This document shows, one piece after another, positions 1-8,869 of a stretch of 64,000 nt of DNA. Source of the DNA: an uncultured Opitutales bacterium (lineage in GTDB: Bacteria > Verrucomicrobiota > Verrucomicrobiia > Opitutales > Seribacteraceae); NCBI GenBank assembly GCA_943787575.1, contig CALSMY010000002.1, positions 1 to 64,000 on the forward strand, written 5' to 3'. The translations under genes and the position numbers were made by a program. The notes under the pieces were generated by a model, which worked only from the letters and a program-made list of their open reading frames with translations, was not told the origin of the DNA and ran no database searches. Position 1 is the stretch's first letter; each line of letters opens with the position of its first letter.

Positions 1-1493
1 AGGCCTTAGTTCCTTCTTGCTTGAATCAATTGCGTACTGAGCATCTTCTGCTTTAAGTTGAGCCATCATTTGCTCGGTCATGGTCTTTAGTTTGTTTGGT
101 TTTTGATCGGCAAGATTGGTTTTTTCGTAGGGATCACTTGTCAGATCATACAGCTCATATTGGGGAAGAGTTCTTTTACCCACTTTGGTCTTGTAGCGAT
201 AGATGAGCTTCCAGTCTCCTTTGCGATAGGAGGTGAAATAGGAACTTCGGTGGCTGTGGGGAAAGTGACAGAGGAAATGGTCCGACCGATCGGGATTGTT
301 TTTCCCCTGCAATTGTTGAATCAGACTGATACCATCAATGGTGTGGTCGGACGGATTTTTAGTTCCGGTTGCATCGAGAATGGTGGCATAGATATCCATC
401 ACTGTACCGATCTGCCGGTGATGCACTGCGTTTTGCAAGATTGAAAAGGAATTCGCTTTGCCGGACTTTGCCCATCCGGCGATGAAGGGAACGCGCAGGC
501 CTCCCTCGTAACAGGTTCCCTTTTTTCCACGAAGAGGGGCTGAGCTAAAGTACCCGTAGGTATCGCCTAGCGGGGCGTCTGATCCGTTGTCGCCAACAAA
601 GAGAATCAGAGTATTCTCCGCTACTCCCTTTGCTGCCAAGTGATCCATTAGATCACCAAGTGACTTATCTATACCTTCGATCAGGGTGGCGAAGGAATTG
701 GCCGGTCTGGATTTGCCCGAGTCCTTATAGTTATTTCCAAATCGTGGATCGGTCTGAAAGGGGCTATGGGCGGCATAGTGGGACATATACAGAAAGAAGG
801 GAGATTCTTTTTGTAAGGACTGATCGATGGCAGTGATTGCCTCGCGAGTGATTGCCTCCGATAAGAAGACATCGGTCTTATGATATTTTTCTAATCCGGG
901 AATAGCACGTTTTTTTCGCTTGGGATCGAGGTTGCCATATCCATCCTCGCCGAAATAACTCCCTGGTTGCCCGAAAGCACAACCAGCAATGTTGACATCG
1001 AACCCAAGGTTCATCGGGTTGGCACCTTCATATTCAGTGGGAGCAAAGTGAGCCTTGCCGGAAAAGATCGTATGATACCCATTCTTTTTGAGAAGGGCGG
1101 GGAGGGTGACATCTTTGCTCGTCAGTCCTTTCCAATTCCAATCTGCTGGACCTGCATTTTTGGTTTCCGGATTAATCCATTGGGTCACCCGGTGCCTGGC
1201 CGAGTTCTGCCCAGTCATCAGGGAAACTCTTGAAGGAGAGCAAACGGACTGGGCATAAAACTGAGAAAACCTCACACCCTGCTTTGCCAGACGCTCCATA
1301 TTTGGGGTTCGGTAAAAGTTATTAAGGGGATGTTCCTGCGGCTTTCCATCCTTGTTCGCCAGCATGGGAACGGAGGTGTCCATTAGCCCCATGTCATCGA
1401 CGAGGAAAAGTATGACGTTTGGCTTATTCGATTCGTTCTGGCCGAAAGGTGGAGCGAATAAAGAAAGTAGGTGACTAGGATAACGGCACGCAT
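1..1493 (-). CDS. Exported sulfatase, C-terminus cut by window edge
   Basis: Type I (formylglycine) sulfatase, expected to hydrolyse sulfate esters on glycans outside the cytoplasm. The N-terminal metal motif FLVDDMG follows KPNVIL, and the modification site is CSPSR with the Cys codon at 1240-1242; VGDNGSD and GKAHF are further family motifs. The frame is open from about 1440 to position 1, so the gene continues beyond the window. I start it at the ATG at 1493 because it encodes a signal-like peptide (MRAVILVTYFLYSLHLSA), but that frame must shift by one base near 1435-1450 to join the catalytic domain. An in-frame ATG at 1548 gives no signal peptide and lies inside the 3' end of the upstream sulfatase. 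Family certain, substrate unknown. Confidence 0.9.
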
Positions 1494-1513
1494 ATGTATA
1501 GTTGGGTTTCCCT

Positions 1514-2892
1514 TTAGAGCCCGGTTGCAGTTTTTGCGGCTTGGGCATTAAATAATGGTTTATTTGCTTTGTCCCAAAAAGGATTTGGTATGTGAGAATC
1601 TCTCATCATTTGTTCAATTTTACTGACAATGCTGGATGATTCTTGGCGACATTTTTTAACTCACCTTGATCGGTTGAGAGATCATAGAGTTCGATCTTTA
1701 ATCCTTTTCGGGTATCGAGCACCACCCCTTTCCAATTATCGTAGCGGACGGCACAATTAGGCTTATTACTTTCATACAATTCCCAGTATAGATGGGAGTG
1801 TTTTTTTTGAGCTCTCAGGCTTGCCCAACAGAGTGGGTAGCATGGAGATCCCGTCTGTTTCTCCTTTGATCGGTTCACCGGTCAGGTCGGATAGGGTGGG
1901 TAAAACATCCCAAAAAGCGGAGATATGATCACTCACTGTGCCCGCTGGAACTTTATTTGGCCAATAGGCAATCTTGGGGGGAGCGAACACCCCCGTCATA
2001 CATACTTCTTTTCTTTCCTTTTAAATCTCCAGAGGTTTTGAAGAAATCCAATGTTCCTCCTTGGCCATGGGCACCGTTGTCGGAGTTGAACAGGATGAGT
2101 GTGTCTTCCGCAATCCCAAGTTTTTCAAGGAGCCTTTTTAACTGGCCAATATCACGGTCCATACGTGTGACCATTGCCGCCTGAATTTTCATTTTTTCGG
2201 GCCAGTTTTTTTCCGCATACTGACCAAGGTCAGGTACTTGCCATTTTACATGTGGAATAGTGTAGGCCAGGTAGAGAAAGAACGGTTTAGCCTGATGGTT
2301 ATTTACGAACTTAAAGGCTTCTTGGGTAAGCAGATCATGGCTGTAATCATTTTGCTTTCCGTTGGCATTATCGAGCATAACCTTTTGATCATTTTTCCAG
2401 AGGTATTCCGGGTAGTACTCATGGGCCTTCCGTTGATCGGTGTAGCCATAGAAATAATCAAACCCTTGTTTATTTGGGTTGCCCGAATTATGGAAACCAC
2501 CAAGTCCCCACTTTCCAATGCAGGCAGTAGTGTAGCCTGCTCGCTTCATGAGTTTACCGATGGTTTCGGAACTAGCGGGGATAGGAGTTTGTCCTACTGG
2601 ATAGCCTGGGCTATTCGCACGGATGTAGGCATGGCCCGGATGTTTGCCGGTTACGAGAGAGGCTCGGGATGGAGCACAGACTGCATTGCCGCAGTAATGG
2701 TCGGTGAATCGCATGCCACCTGTAGCCAAAGCATCTAATTCGGGCGTTTTGATCAGTCTTTTGTCCGTTGTAGCCCACCTCACCATAGCCTAAATCATCC
2801 GCGAGTATGTAAATGACATTAGGCTTTTGATCAGATGCCAATACAAGGTTTCCAAGAGTTAACAAAAAAGAAAATACATAGAGCTTTTTCAT
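1514..2892 (-). CDS. Exported sulfatase split by about four frameshifts
   Basis: Type I sulfatase with signal peptide (MKKLYVFSFLLTLGNLVLAS), the metal motif ILADDLGYGEVG, formylglycine motif CAPSR (Cys near residue 72), HDLLTQ and FNSDNG. Reading it needs frame changes near 2750, at the G6 run near 1976-1981, at the T8 run at 1801-1808 and at the A4 run near 1617-1620. After the last one the frame continues through QMMRDSHIPNPFW, a usual sulfatase C-terminal tail, to a stop at 1514-1516. That puts the end 20 bp before the next sulfatase's ATG at 1493, as expected for an operon. Three of the breaks lie in homopolymers, so sequencing indels are more likely than true decay. Confidence 0.85.
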
Positions 2893-3026
2893 TCATAAAA
2901 TAAAACTACTCTCACTTTGTTTTGGCAACTAGTATAGAGTTTTTTTTGTTCATTCGCGTTACGATCAATTTAATTCCCCAAATTTCATTGACTTACAAAT
3001 TTTGGTTATAGTTGTATGCCCTTCAC

Positions 3027-3989
3027 ATGAATGCCCTAAAAAAATCTCCCTACTTTCTTTCCCAACGTCTAGGGCGATGGAAATGGCCATGGCTTATTCT
3101 TGCAATTCTTTCGGTTATCCCAGTGGCTATCTTGGCTAGTAAGTTATTTGATTACCTTCTGGAAGTATTTTCAAAATTCACAGGTACCCCTTGGTATAGG
3201 CTCTTCATGGAAACAGATCAAGCAACTGATCCGCCCTTGGTTTTGCTGGAGTTACTTTGCGTGGGACTTTTATGCTGGCCGATTGCTATTGTCGGTTCTT
3301 TGATTCAAGGCCGAGCGGTTAAGACCTTGGTTGCTCCAATTAAGTCTTTCCGTTGGGGGTTAGTTGGAAAAACAATTTTGTTGGTAATGCTTATCCAACT
3401 CCTGTTTTTCCTGATCCCTATACCTGGATTGAATGAATTTGAGCCGATTTTTAAATTTAATGGTTTCCGTACAGAACATGGCTATTGGTTGTTGCCCATG
3501 ATCGTTTGCATCCTTCTTCAAACCACCGGGGAAGATGTCTTTTTTAAAGGATTTTTGTTACGTCAATTCGGAGCAGTTGTTCCCGTTTTCTGGTTCGCGC
3601 CGGTATTGGTAACAGCTTGTTTTGTCAGCATTCATTTTGGCAATCCTGATTTTATGAAAAACATCGGTGCGATTTTGGTGTACTTCGTAATGACTGAGTT
3701 AATCATTATCTTTTTCTTGATGCGCTCAGGTGGAATGGAAATTCCTTTAGTCCTTCATTTCCTCAATAATTTCATTCTCTTTATGGTCTGTGCAGAGGAG
3801 GGGACGCAGGCTAATGAACTTACCCTTTGGGTTTATGAAAAATGTGAGGATGATTTCATAAACCGCGTAAGAATCTATATCTCTCTGGGCCAAGAATTGA
3901 TCTTGTTCGCTGGTCTCTATTTGATGTTTTTCTGGCATCGATCTCCCTATTATATTCATCCATTTAATAGGGGTTCCACAGGCCCCTAA
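3027..3989 (+). CDS. CPBP-family (CAAX-like) membrane metalloprotease
   Basis: Polytopic membrane protein with about eight hydrophobic segments. In the C-terminal half it carries the three CPBP/Abi motifs: GEDVFFKGFLLRQ (ED in place of the usual EE), FVSIHFGN and LHFLNNF, whose Glu/His/Asn residues would hold the catalytic metal. Family members cleave prenylated or other membrane peptides, or act in immunity or secretion; the target here cannot be told. I prefer the ATG at 3027 over a TTG five codons upstream. It is divergent from the sulfatase at 1514-2892, with an AT-rich 134-bp gap between, and convergent with the transporter downstream. Confidence 0.8.
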   Translation: MNALKKSPYFLSQRLGRWKWPWLILAILSVIPVAILASKLFDYLLEVFSKFTGTPWYRLFMETDQATDPPLVLLELLCVGLLCWPIAIVGSLIQGRAVKTLVAPIKSFRWGLVGKTILLVMLIQLLFFLIPIPGLNEFEPIFKFNGFRTEHGYWLLPMIVCILLQTTGEDVFFKGFLLRQFGAVVPVFWFAPVLVTACFVSIHFGNPDFMKNIGAILVYFVMTELIIIFFLMRSGGMEIPLVLHFLNNFILFMVCAEEGTQANELTLWVYEKCEDDFINRVRIYISLGQELILFAGLYLMFFWHRSPYYIHPFNRGSTGP

Positions 3990-4023
3990 ATCACTCTAAA
4001 TGGAATAAGCAAAGTTCTGTTCT

Positions 4024-5439
4024 CTAGAGAAGAAAATAAATAACACCAGTAACGACACCTGCCCCAATAAGATTCAGGACGAACCCTTCTGTCGCCATCC
4101 GTTTCACACTAATCTTTCCAGTGCCAAAAACGATTGCATTGGGTATGGTTGCTACCGGGAGCATGAAGGCACAGCTTGCACTAAGGGCGGCAGGGATCAT
4201 CAAAAGCTTGGGGTCGAGATTGGCAGACACAGCAGCTGCTCCAAGGATGGGCATCAATAGGTTAGTGGTTGCGGTATTGGAGGTCATCTCGGTGAGGAAA
4301 GTGACGAGTAAACAAATTCCGACTAACACGCCAATTGTAGGCAGGTTCTCCACTCCGGATAGGGCGGAGGCAATGGATTGGCTCAGGCCGGACTGTTTGA
4401 ATGCTTCCCCCAGGCAAAGACCAGCACCCACCAGAATGAGCATACCCCAGGGAATCTGGTTGGCGGTTTTCCAATCGAGCAAACGCTCTCCCTTTTTCTC
4501 GCCATTGGGTAAGCAAAAGAGAATGATCACAGCGATAAAGGCCACGCTGGCATCGTTTGCCTGAGGTAAGTCGAGCCAGGTTTTCCATCCGCCAAACGGC
4601 TCCGAACGGGTGATCCATGCCAGGGCAGTCAGGCTAAAAATAGTCAGGGTACGAATCTCTGGTTTGCTCCAACTTCCCGGATGGGGAAGAGATACCACGC
4701 CTTTGCCCGAGACCTTACGGGTCAGCCAGAGCCAGATTACCAGGGTCATCACTAGGGTGACCGGCATTCCAAAGGTCATCCAGTCAGAGAAGGACAGTTC
4801 AGGAAAACCGAGGTCTTTATACGCACCCATCATTACTAGGTTCGGAGGCGTGCCAATTGGGGTGCCGATTCCCCCTATGTTGGCGGCAAAGGCAATACCG
4901 AGCAGAAGAGGGATGGTCAGTTTTTTATTTTCACTCCCCTGAATTACCGCCAGAGCCATCGGTAACATCATCAGCGTACAAGCCGTATTGGATATCCACA
5001 TGCTAAGAAATGCGGTTGCTCCCATGAATCCGAGCACAAGAAACTTGTCACTGGCCGGAAAGGTACGGACCATGGCGATAGCGATGCGTCGGTGAGCCCC
5101 GCTCTTTTCCATGGCTTTTGAGAGAAGGAACCCACCGAGGAGCAAAAGTACCAAGGGATGCCCATACTTCTCGCCCACGGTCTGGGGAGAAAGAACCCCA
5201 AACATAGGCAAGAAGGCAAGGGGGATGAGAGAGGCCACCGGAATCGGTACCGCCTCAAAAATCCACCACAGGGCAGTCCAGATGGCAATGGCCAAAGTGA
5301 GGGCAGCGGCTAGTTCCAAACCACCCATAGATTTACCTATCCAACCAACTAATAGAGCTATAAGTGGCGCTACCCATAGTAAGGAATTCCCCAAAAGTGT
5401 GGACCCTTGAGGAGAGCCATTTGGATTATCTGGGAGCAT
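4024..5439 (-). CDS. SLC13/DASS-family sodium:carboxylate (or sulfate) symporter
   Basis: 471-residue inner-membrane carrier with 11-12 hydrophobic segments. The two DASS signature turns are visible: SNTACTLMMLP in the first half and TSNTATTNLLMP in the second, together with GIGTPIGTPPNL, the sodium/substrate-binding hairpin pattern of the family. Relatives carry C4-dicarboxylates, citrate or sulfate with Na+. The many sulfatases nearby make sulfate worth considering, but the sequence does not decide it. The length is normal for the family and the frame is intact. It is monocistronic or leads its own unit: the next minus-strand gene is 41 bp downstream of its start and encodes an unrelated small membrane protein. 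Confidence 0.88.
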   Translation of the reverse strand: MLPDNPNGSPQGSTLLGNSLLWVAPLIALLVGWIGKSMGGLELAAALTLAIAIWTALWWIFEAVPIPVASLIPLAFLPMFGVLSPQTVGEKYGHPLVLLLLGGFLLSKAMEKSGAHRRIAIAMVRTFPASDKFLVLGFMGATAFLSMWISNTACTLMMLPMALAVIQGSENKKLTIPLLLGIAFAANIGGIGTPIGTPPNLVMMGAYKDLGFPELSFSDWMTFGMPVTLVMTLVIWLWLTRKVSGKGVVSLPHPGSWSKPEIRTLTIFSLTALAWITRSEPFGGWKTWLDLPQANDASVAFIAVIILFCLPNGEKKGERLLDWKTANQIPWGMLILVGAGLCLGEAFKQSGLSQSIASALSGVENLPTIGVLVGICLLVTFLTEMTSNTATTNLLMPILGAAAVSANLDPKLLMIPAALSASCAFMLPVATIPNAIVFGTGKISVKRMATEGFVLNLIGAGVVTGVIYFLL

Positions 5440-5480
5440 TGCTTTTTTGAAAAATCAAGGGAAGCTTTTTTGAGGTTAGC

Positions 5481-5903
5481 TTACTTAGGACGATTTTTTC
5501 TAAATCGTATCCATCCATAGAGAGCGATGCTTATTAGGAGGGTTATGCAACCGGGTATTCCGATTAAAATAAAAATAAGGGTGCCAAGCATACCCGCACC
5601 TTCATTGTTCGGATTTCCTCCAATAATGAGTGGGGTATAAAACCATGAGGTCGCACCGATGACCAGCATGGGCAATCCGACAATGAGTAAGCTTTTTGGT
5701 AGGGGAATGGAAAAACTGAGTAAAAAAATGATACAACCCAAACCAGATAGGCAGGGGCCCCAAAATTGAATCATTTGGAGACTTTTGGGAATGAAATTAA
5801 GAGAAGATGGGAGCCAAAAACTGAGAGATGTAATCACCCCAATTATGATTAAAAACAAACTTACCAGAAGTAAGGTAAGTTTTGGTTGTTTGAATTTGCT
5901 CAT
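5481..5903 (-). CDS. Small four-helix membrane protein, unknown function
   Basis: About 140 residues, nearly all in four hydrophobic helices, ending in the basic tail RFRKNRPK. I chose the ATG at 5903 (MSKFKQPK), which has a GAGAGAGGA stretch upstream; a GTG 12 codons earlier is the alternative. I recognise no family. It sits between the SLC13 transporter and the CvfB-like gene on the same strand. Confidence 0.6.
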   Translation of the reverse strand: MSKFKQPKLTLLLVSLFLIIIGVITSLSFWLPSSLNFIPKSLQMIQFWGPCLSGLGCIIFLLSFSIPLPKSLLIVGLPMLVIGATSWFYTPLIIGGNPNNEGAGMLGTLIFILIGIPGCITLLISIALYGWIRFRKNRPK

Positions 5904-5998
5904 CAATTTTATTTTTCCTCTCTCCCCGATATCAAACACTGAGCAATTGGTGGATGCCCGTTGATAAGATTGAATCTAGGACTGCAACCTAATCTTCT

Positions 5999-6460
5999 TC
6001 ACCTAACAAGTTCGATACCTTGGTCAGTTATTTTTATCTTTCGTTGTTTATATAATTTTCCGATGGCCTGTTTGAATACTTTTTTGCTTATTTGAAAAGT
6101 ATCTACGATGTCTTCCGGGGAACTTTTGTCATTAAAGTCGGATCTTCCACCTCTCGATTTGAGATGTTCTAAAATTTTATCTGTTGTTTGATAAACATGC
6201 CTGCCCTGACTGGGTTGTAGGGATACATCTATTCTTCCATCTTCCCGTACACATTTAATATATGCTTTGAGCCTTTGGCCTTCCTCATAGTAACCGTAAA
6301 CCTGATTCTCATAGACCAAACCAATATATTCATCGTTAATGGCAACCTTGATTCCCAAATCTGTAAAACAACATATTTCGATGTCGACCTCTTGCCATGG
6401 AGAGAACACGCCTTCTTCAACGGTTTCATCTAAGTGCTCGTAGTTGAAATTATTACTCAT
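5999..6460 (-). CDS. Short CvfB-like S1/winged-helix RNA-binding protein
   Basis: The N-terminal half (about residues 15-95) reads as an S1-type OB fold (GIKVAINDEYIGLVYENQ ... DGRIDVSLQP). The C-terminal half is the CvfB winged helix, with the hallmark strings FNDKSSPEDI, ISKKVFKQAIGKLYK and GIEL. CvfB/YitL proteins bind RNA and influence virulence or translation in firmicutes. They normally have about 280 residues with several S1 repeats; this one has about 154, so it is a minimal form with one S1 unit. It starts at ATG 6460; a TTG lies four codons upstream. Confidence 0.75.
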   Translation of the reverse strand: MSNNFNYEHLDETVEEGVFSPWQEVDIEICCFTDLGIKVAINDEYIGLVYENQVYGYYEEGQRLKAYIKCVREDGRIDVSLQPSQGRHVYQTTDKILEHLKSRGGRSDFNDKSSPEDIVDTFQISKKVFKQAIGKLYKQRKIKITDQGIELVR

Positions 6461-6505
6461 CAAGCAATACAATTCGTTTTGTGTTCAAGTGGATTTTGTA
6501 GAAAT

Positions 6506-6970
6506 TCATTCACTAATGACAGGCCATTTACCACCGAGGGCATCCAATAGTTCAAGGCTATCAAGCGAGCAATCCACCAATTCAGATTGTTTCAGGTAAA
6601 TCGTTTTTGAGCATTGGGTAGCGAGCTTTTCTTTGATGAATTTCTTGCACAGATCGCTGGTCTTTTTTTCTCCAAGATCTTGAATGGACTCATCTAGAGT
6701 AGAGTAAGGGATAGGATAGATTGTCTTTCCATTAGCATTTCTTCCTTGAATTGAGGCGAGTGAAGCATGCGATTTCCCAAGGTTTTTAATAACCAGAATG
6801 ATCGACTCATCTTTTTTTTCAGCTCTAATTTCAAGAGGCCCACAAGAGGAATTCAACCCGACAAGCCTGAACAATGGGTTGAGCATTTTTTCGAATGCTT
6901 CTTCGACAAAAAATAAAAAGCCTGCAAAGAGTAAACCGATAATGATAGCAATGATGGTTAATGGGTCCAT
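6506..6970 (-). CDS. Membrane-anchored hypothetical protein
   Basis: 154 residues: an N-terminal transmembrane helix (PLTIIAIIIGLLFAGFLFF), then a hydrophilic domain with predicted beta segments (PLEIRAEKKD, SIILVIKNLG). No family recognised. It lies 45 bp upstream of the CvfB-like gene on the same strand, so the two may be co-transcribed. The frame is clean, and a hydrophobic anchor next to a charged soluble part supports a real protein. Confidence 0.6.
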   Translation of the reverse strand: MDPLTIIAIIIGLLFAGFLFFVEEAFEKMLNPLFRLVGLNSSCGPLEIRAEKKDESIILVIKNLGKSHASLASIQGRNANGKTIYPIPYSTLDESIQDLGEKKTSDLCKKFIKEKLATQCSKTIYLKQSELVDCSLDSLELLDALGGKWPVISE

Positions 6971-7086
6971 AGATCATACACTTGAGTAAATTCCCCCATT
7001 ATGCACTCAAAATAATAACTCCAAGAGCGAATTTGATCTTTTGAAATTGCCTTGATTTGTTTGTTTATTTGGGAGAAGCCTAAGCA

Positions 7087-7392
7087 ATGTCCTTGGCCGA
7101 GAAATGTTATCAACTGCTCCTCCGGGTTCCGAAAGGCAGAGTGACCACATACAAGGAATTAGCCGAGGCTGTCGGTACCCGTGCGTATCGGGCCGTTGGG
7201 CAGGCCATGAATCGGAACCCCAGGCTGTTTGAAGTTCCCTGCCACCGGGTCGTTTGCAGTAATGGTGAGATCGGAGGATATGCCCTAGGGGTGGAAAAGA
7301 AAATCGAGTTACTCCAAAAAGAAGGGGTGCTGGTAAAGGGTAACCGGGTGGAAGGAATGGAGGGCATTCTGTACCGGTTTTCCTCGCAATGA
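7087..7392 (+). CDS. Short MGMT-family DNA alkyltransferase domain protein
   Basis: 101 residues covering only the DNA-binding/active-site domain of O6-alkylguanine-DNA alkyltransferase. It has the helix-turn-helix region VTTYKELAEAVG, the arginine-finger region RAVGQAMNRNP, the acceptor motif VPCHRVV with its Cys, and GGYALGVEKKIELLQKEGV. Stand-alone proteins of this size are often alkyltransferase-like (ATL) proteins, in which Cys is replaced by Trp or Ala and which flag lesions for excision repair. The Cys here argues for a true suicide acceptor. The stop overlaps the start of the next gene as ATGA. Confidence 0.85.
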   Translation: MSLAEKCYQLLLRVPKGRVTTYKELAEAVGTRAYRAVGQAMNRNPRLFEVPCHRVVCSNGEIGGYALGVEKKIELLQKEGVLVKGNRVEGMEGILYRFSSQ

Positions 7393-7634
7393 AAAAATTT
7401 CCTGCCGTTTTCTTGATCGTAGGTGGCCTGCTCACCATCCTGCTGGCTATAGCTTATATGCTGGTCTTTTTTGATCTTCCTTATCCGGATGCAACCCTTG
7501 AAGAGAACATTCAACAAAATTTTCACATGAGAATTACCTATGTGATTGTTGGCGTCGGTTTTTTAGGTTTTTGGGTCGGTCTGCTGGGCGGGATGGCTAA
7601 GTTTCTTTTCAGGATATTTAAGAAACGGAAATAA
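7389..7634 (+). CDS. Two-helix membrane protein coupled to the MGMT gene
   Basis: 81 residues with two transmembrane helices (about 5-27 and 50-72) and the basic tail FRIFKKRK. Its ATG overlaps the stop of the alkyltransferase gene by four bases, which suggests translational coupling. No family recognised; nothing in the protein itself links it to DNA repair. Confidence 0.65.
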   Translation: MKKFPAVFLIVGGLLTILLAIAYMLVFFDLPYPDATLEENIQQNFHMRITYVIVGVGFLGFWVGLLGGMAKFLFRIFKKRK

Positions 7635-7643
7635 ATTTTAAAA

Positions 7644-8543
7644 TTAGGTGCCCAGAAGTAAGCGGTTCAAAAATTCTTCCCGGCTTACCTCGGGTAGCGG
7701 GCGGTCTTTTTCGTGATATTGCAAGTGGCACTCCACCCCGATTTTTTTACATGCCTCCAGCATGATTTCCCCAAAGATGGGGCTGTGGATTCCGTTGGGT
7801 GATTTGCTGGTGGGGAACTCACGGTTCACATTGTAAAAGAGGTGCAGGGGAGGATCATCCTTGGTTAAATGGTTCAAAGGAGAGCACTGTTGTACGAGGT
7901 TTTTGTATTCTTCCCAGTTGCTGGTCAGTTCGTCTATGGTTTCGGCACCAAAGGGTTTGTATGGCATGGGGTTGCCAAAGGTTGTCTCACCTATGCGTTC
8001 TTTGATCATGAACGGGTTCATCGTAGTCTGAGCACCAGCCACCAGGGCACCGGCGATGCGGGAGGACTGCCGTTCCACCGGATCTTTGCTCTTAGGGTTG
8101 GCGATGTCATCGTGCAAAGCAACCAGCAGGCTTGAACACCCGCCGGCCGAACCTCCGGTGGCCACAATTCGGCTGGGGTTGATGTTCCATTCCTTTACTT
8201 TGTATCTTAAAAACTGAACGGCACGCAGGGCGGCATGGAGCATCTGCGGTTGCCTGCCTCCTTCATTGACGAGGGGATAACTAATGGATGCTATATGATA
8301 CCCCTTTTGTAATTGGCTTGGGCGTTTGGATTCATCCTTTTTTCCTCCCATCCATCCACCCCCATGGATATCGAGGAGGACTCCAACCGGTCCTTCGGAT
8401 TCATACCTCCAAAAGTTCATCTTCTCTTTTTCATGATCCCCGTAGGCAATGTTTTTAACCGTTGGGGCTACGCCAGCGTTTTGCTTGCCGAAAACAAAAA
8501 TGCAGGTGTTAAGTAGACTAATTAATAGGAGAAAAAGTTTCAT
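7644..8543 (-). CDS. Exported alpha/beta-hydrolase (HSL-like esterase)
   Basis: 299 residues with an N-terminal signal peptide (to about residue 19). The oxyanion-hole motif HGGG is at residues 60-63 and the nucleophile elbow GGSAGG at 130-135, with Ser132, as in the hormone-sensitive-lipase/acetyl-esterase group; a His near GIHSPIFGE may complete the triad. Planctomycete and verrucomicrobial relatives sit among polysaccharide-utilisation genes and may remove acyl groups from glycans, which is an inference here. It converges tail to tail with the small membrane gene at 7389-7634. Confidence 0.82.
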   Translation of the reverse strand: MKLFLLLISLLNTCIFVFGKQNAGVAPTVKNIAYGDHEKEKMNFWRYESEGPVGVLLDIHGGGWMGGKKDESKRPSQLQKGYHIASISYPLVNEGGRQPQMLHAALRAVQFLRYKVKEWNINPSRIVATGGSAGGCSSLLVALHDDIANPKSKDPVERQSSRIAGALVAGAQTTMNPFMIKERIGETTFGNPMPYKPFGAETIDELTSNWEEYKNLVQQCSPLNHLTKDDPPLHLFYNVNREFPTSKSPNGIHSPIFGEIMLEACKKIGVECHLQYHEKDRPLPEVSREEFLNRLLLGT

Positions 8544-8575
8544 GAAAAGGGCTTTAATTGTTGAGTCGTATGAGA

Positions 8576-8839
8576 TTAAAGGTTTTGAGGGACCAACTGG
8601 ATACTGTGAATTACAAGGTATGCAGGGATTTCGAGGATCAGTAAGACGATGGCCACCTTGCCCAACGCGGTCTTCCGGCTAAGAACGGAAGTGACTGCAG
8701 CAATAGCGAGAAGAGGAAACCAAGTTAAGATACCCAGCGGAATGGCTCCCATCATGCAGCCCCAGCTAAGTACTGCAGTGACCAAGGCCCAAATTCCAAG
8801 TTTATTTCCTTTTTGGTTATTTTCTTTTTCTGCTGTCAT
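8576..8839 (-). CDS. DUF4190-like two-helix membrane protein
   Basis: 87 residues with a hydrophilic N-terminus (MTAEKENNQKGNK), then two or three hydrophobic segments with small residues (LGIWALVTAVLSWGC ... VAIVLLILEIPAYL). The pattern resembles DUF4190-type proteins, but no catalytic feature is seen. It lies between the esterase and the sulfatase on the same strand. Confidence 0.6.
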   Translation of the reverse strand: MTAEKENNQKGNKLGIWALVTAVLSWGCMMGAIPLGILTWFPLLAIAAVTSVLSRKTALGKVAIVLLILEIPAYLVIHSIQLVPQNL

Positions 8840-8869
8840 AATAAATTTATTTGATGTTAGTAGGCTGAG

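Noticed and set aside
1494-1548. In-frame ATG at 1548 as start of the first sulfatase
   Set aside because: Yields no signal peptide and lies in the 3' end of the upstream sulfatase once its last homopolymer break is repaired.
2988-3020. TTGACT with downstream TATAGT as a promoter for the CPBP gene
   Set aside because: The spacing is 13 bp to TATAGT, and the alternative -10 at 18 bp matches only three of six bases; too weak to list.
4019-4030. Palindrome TTCTCTAGAGAA between convergent genes
   Set aside because: Short stem, no T run on either strand; not a convincing terminator.
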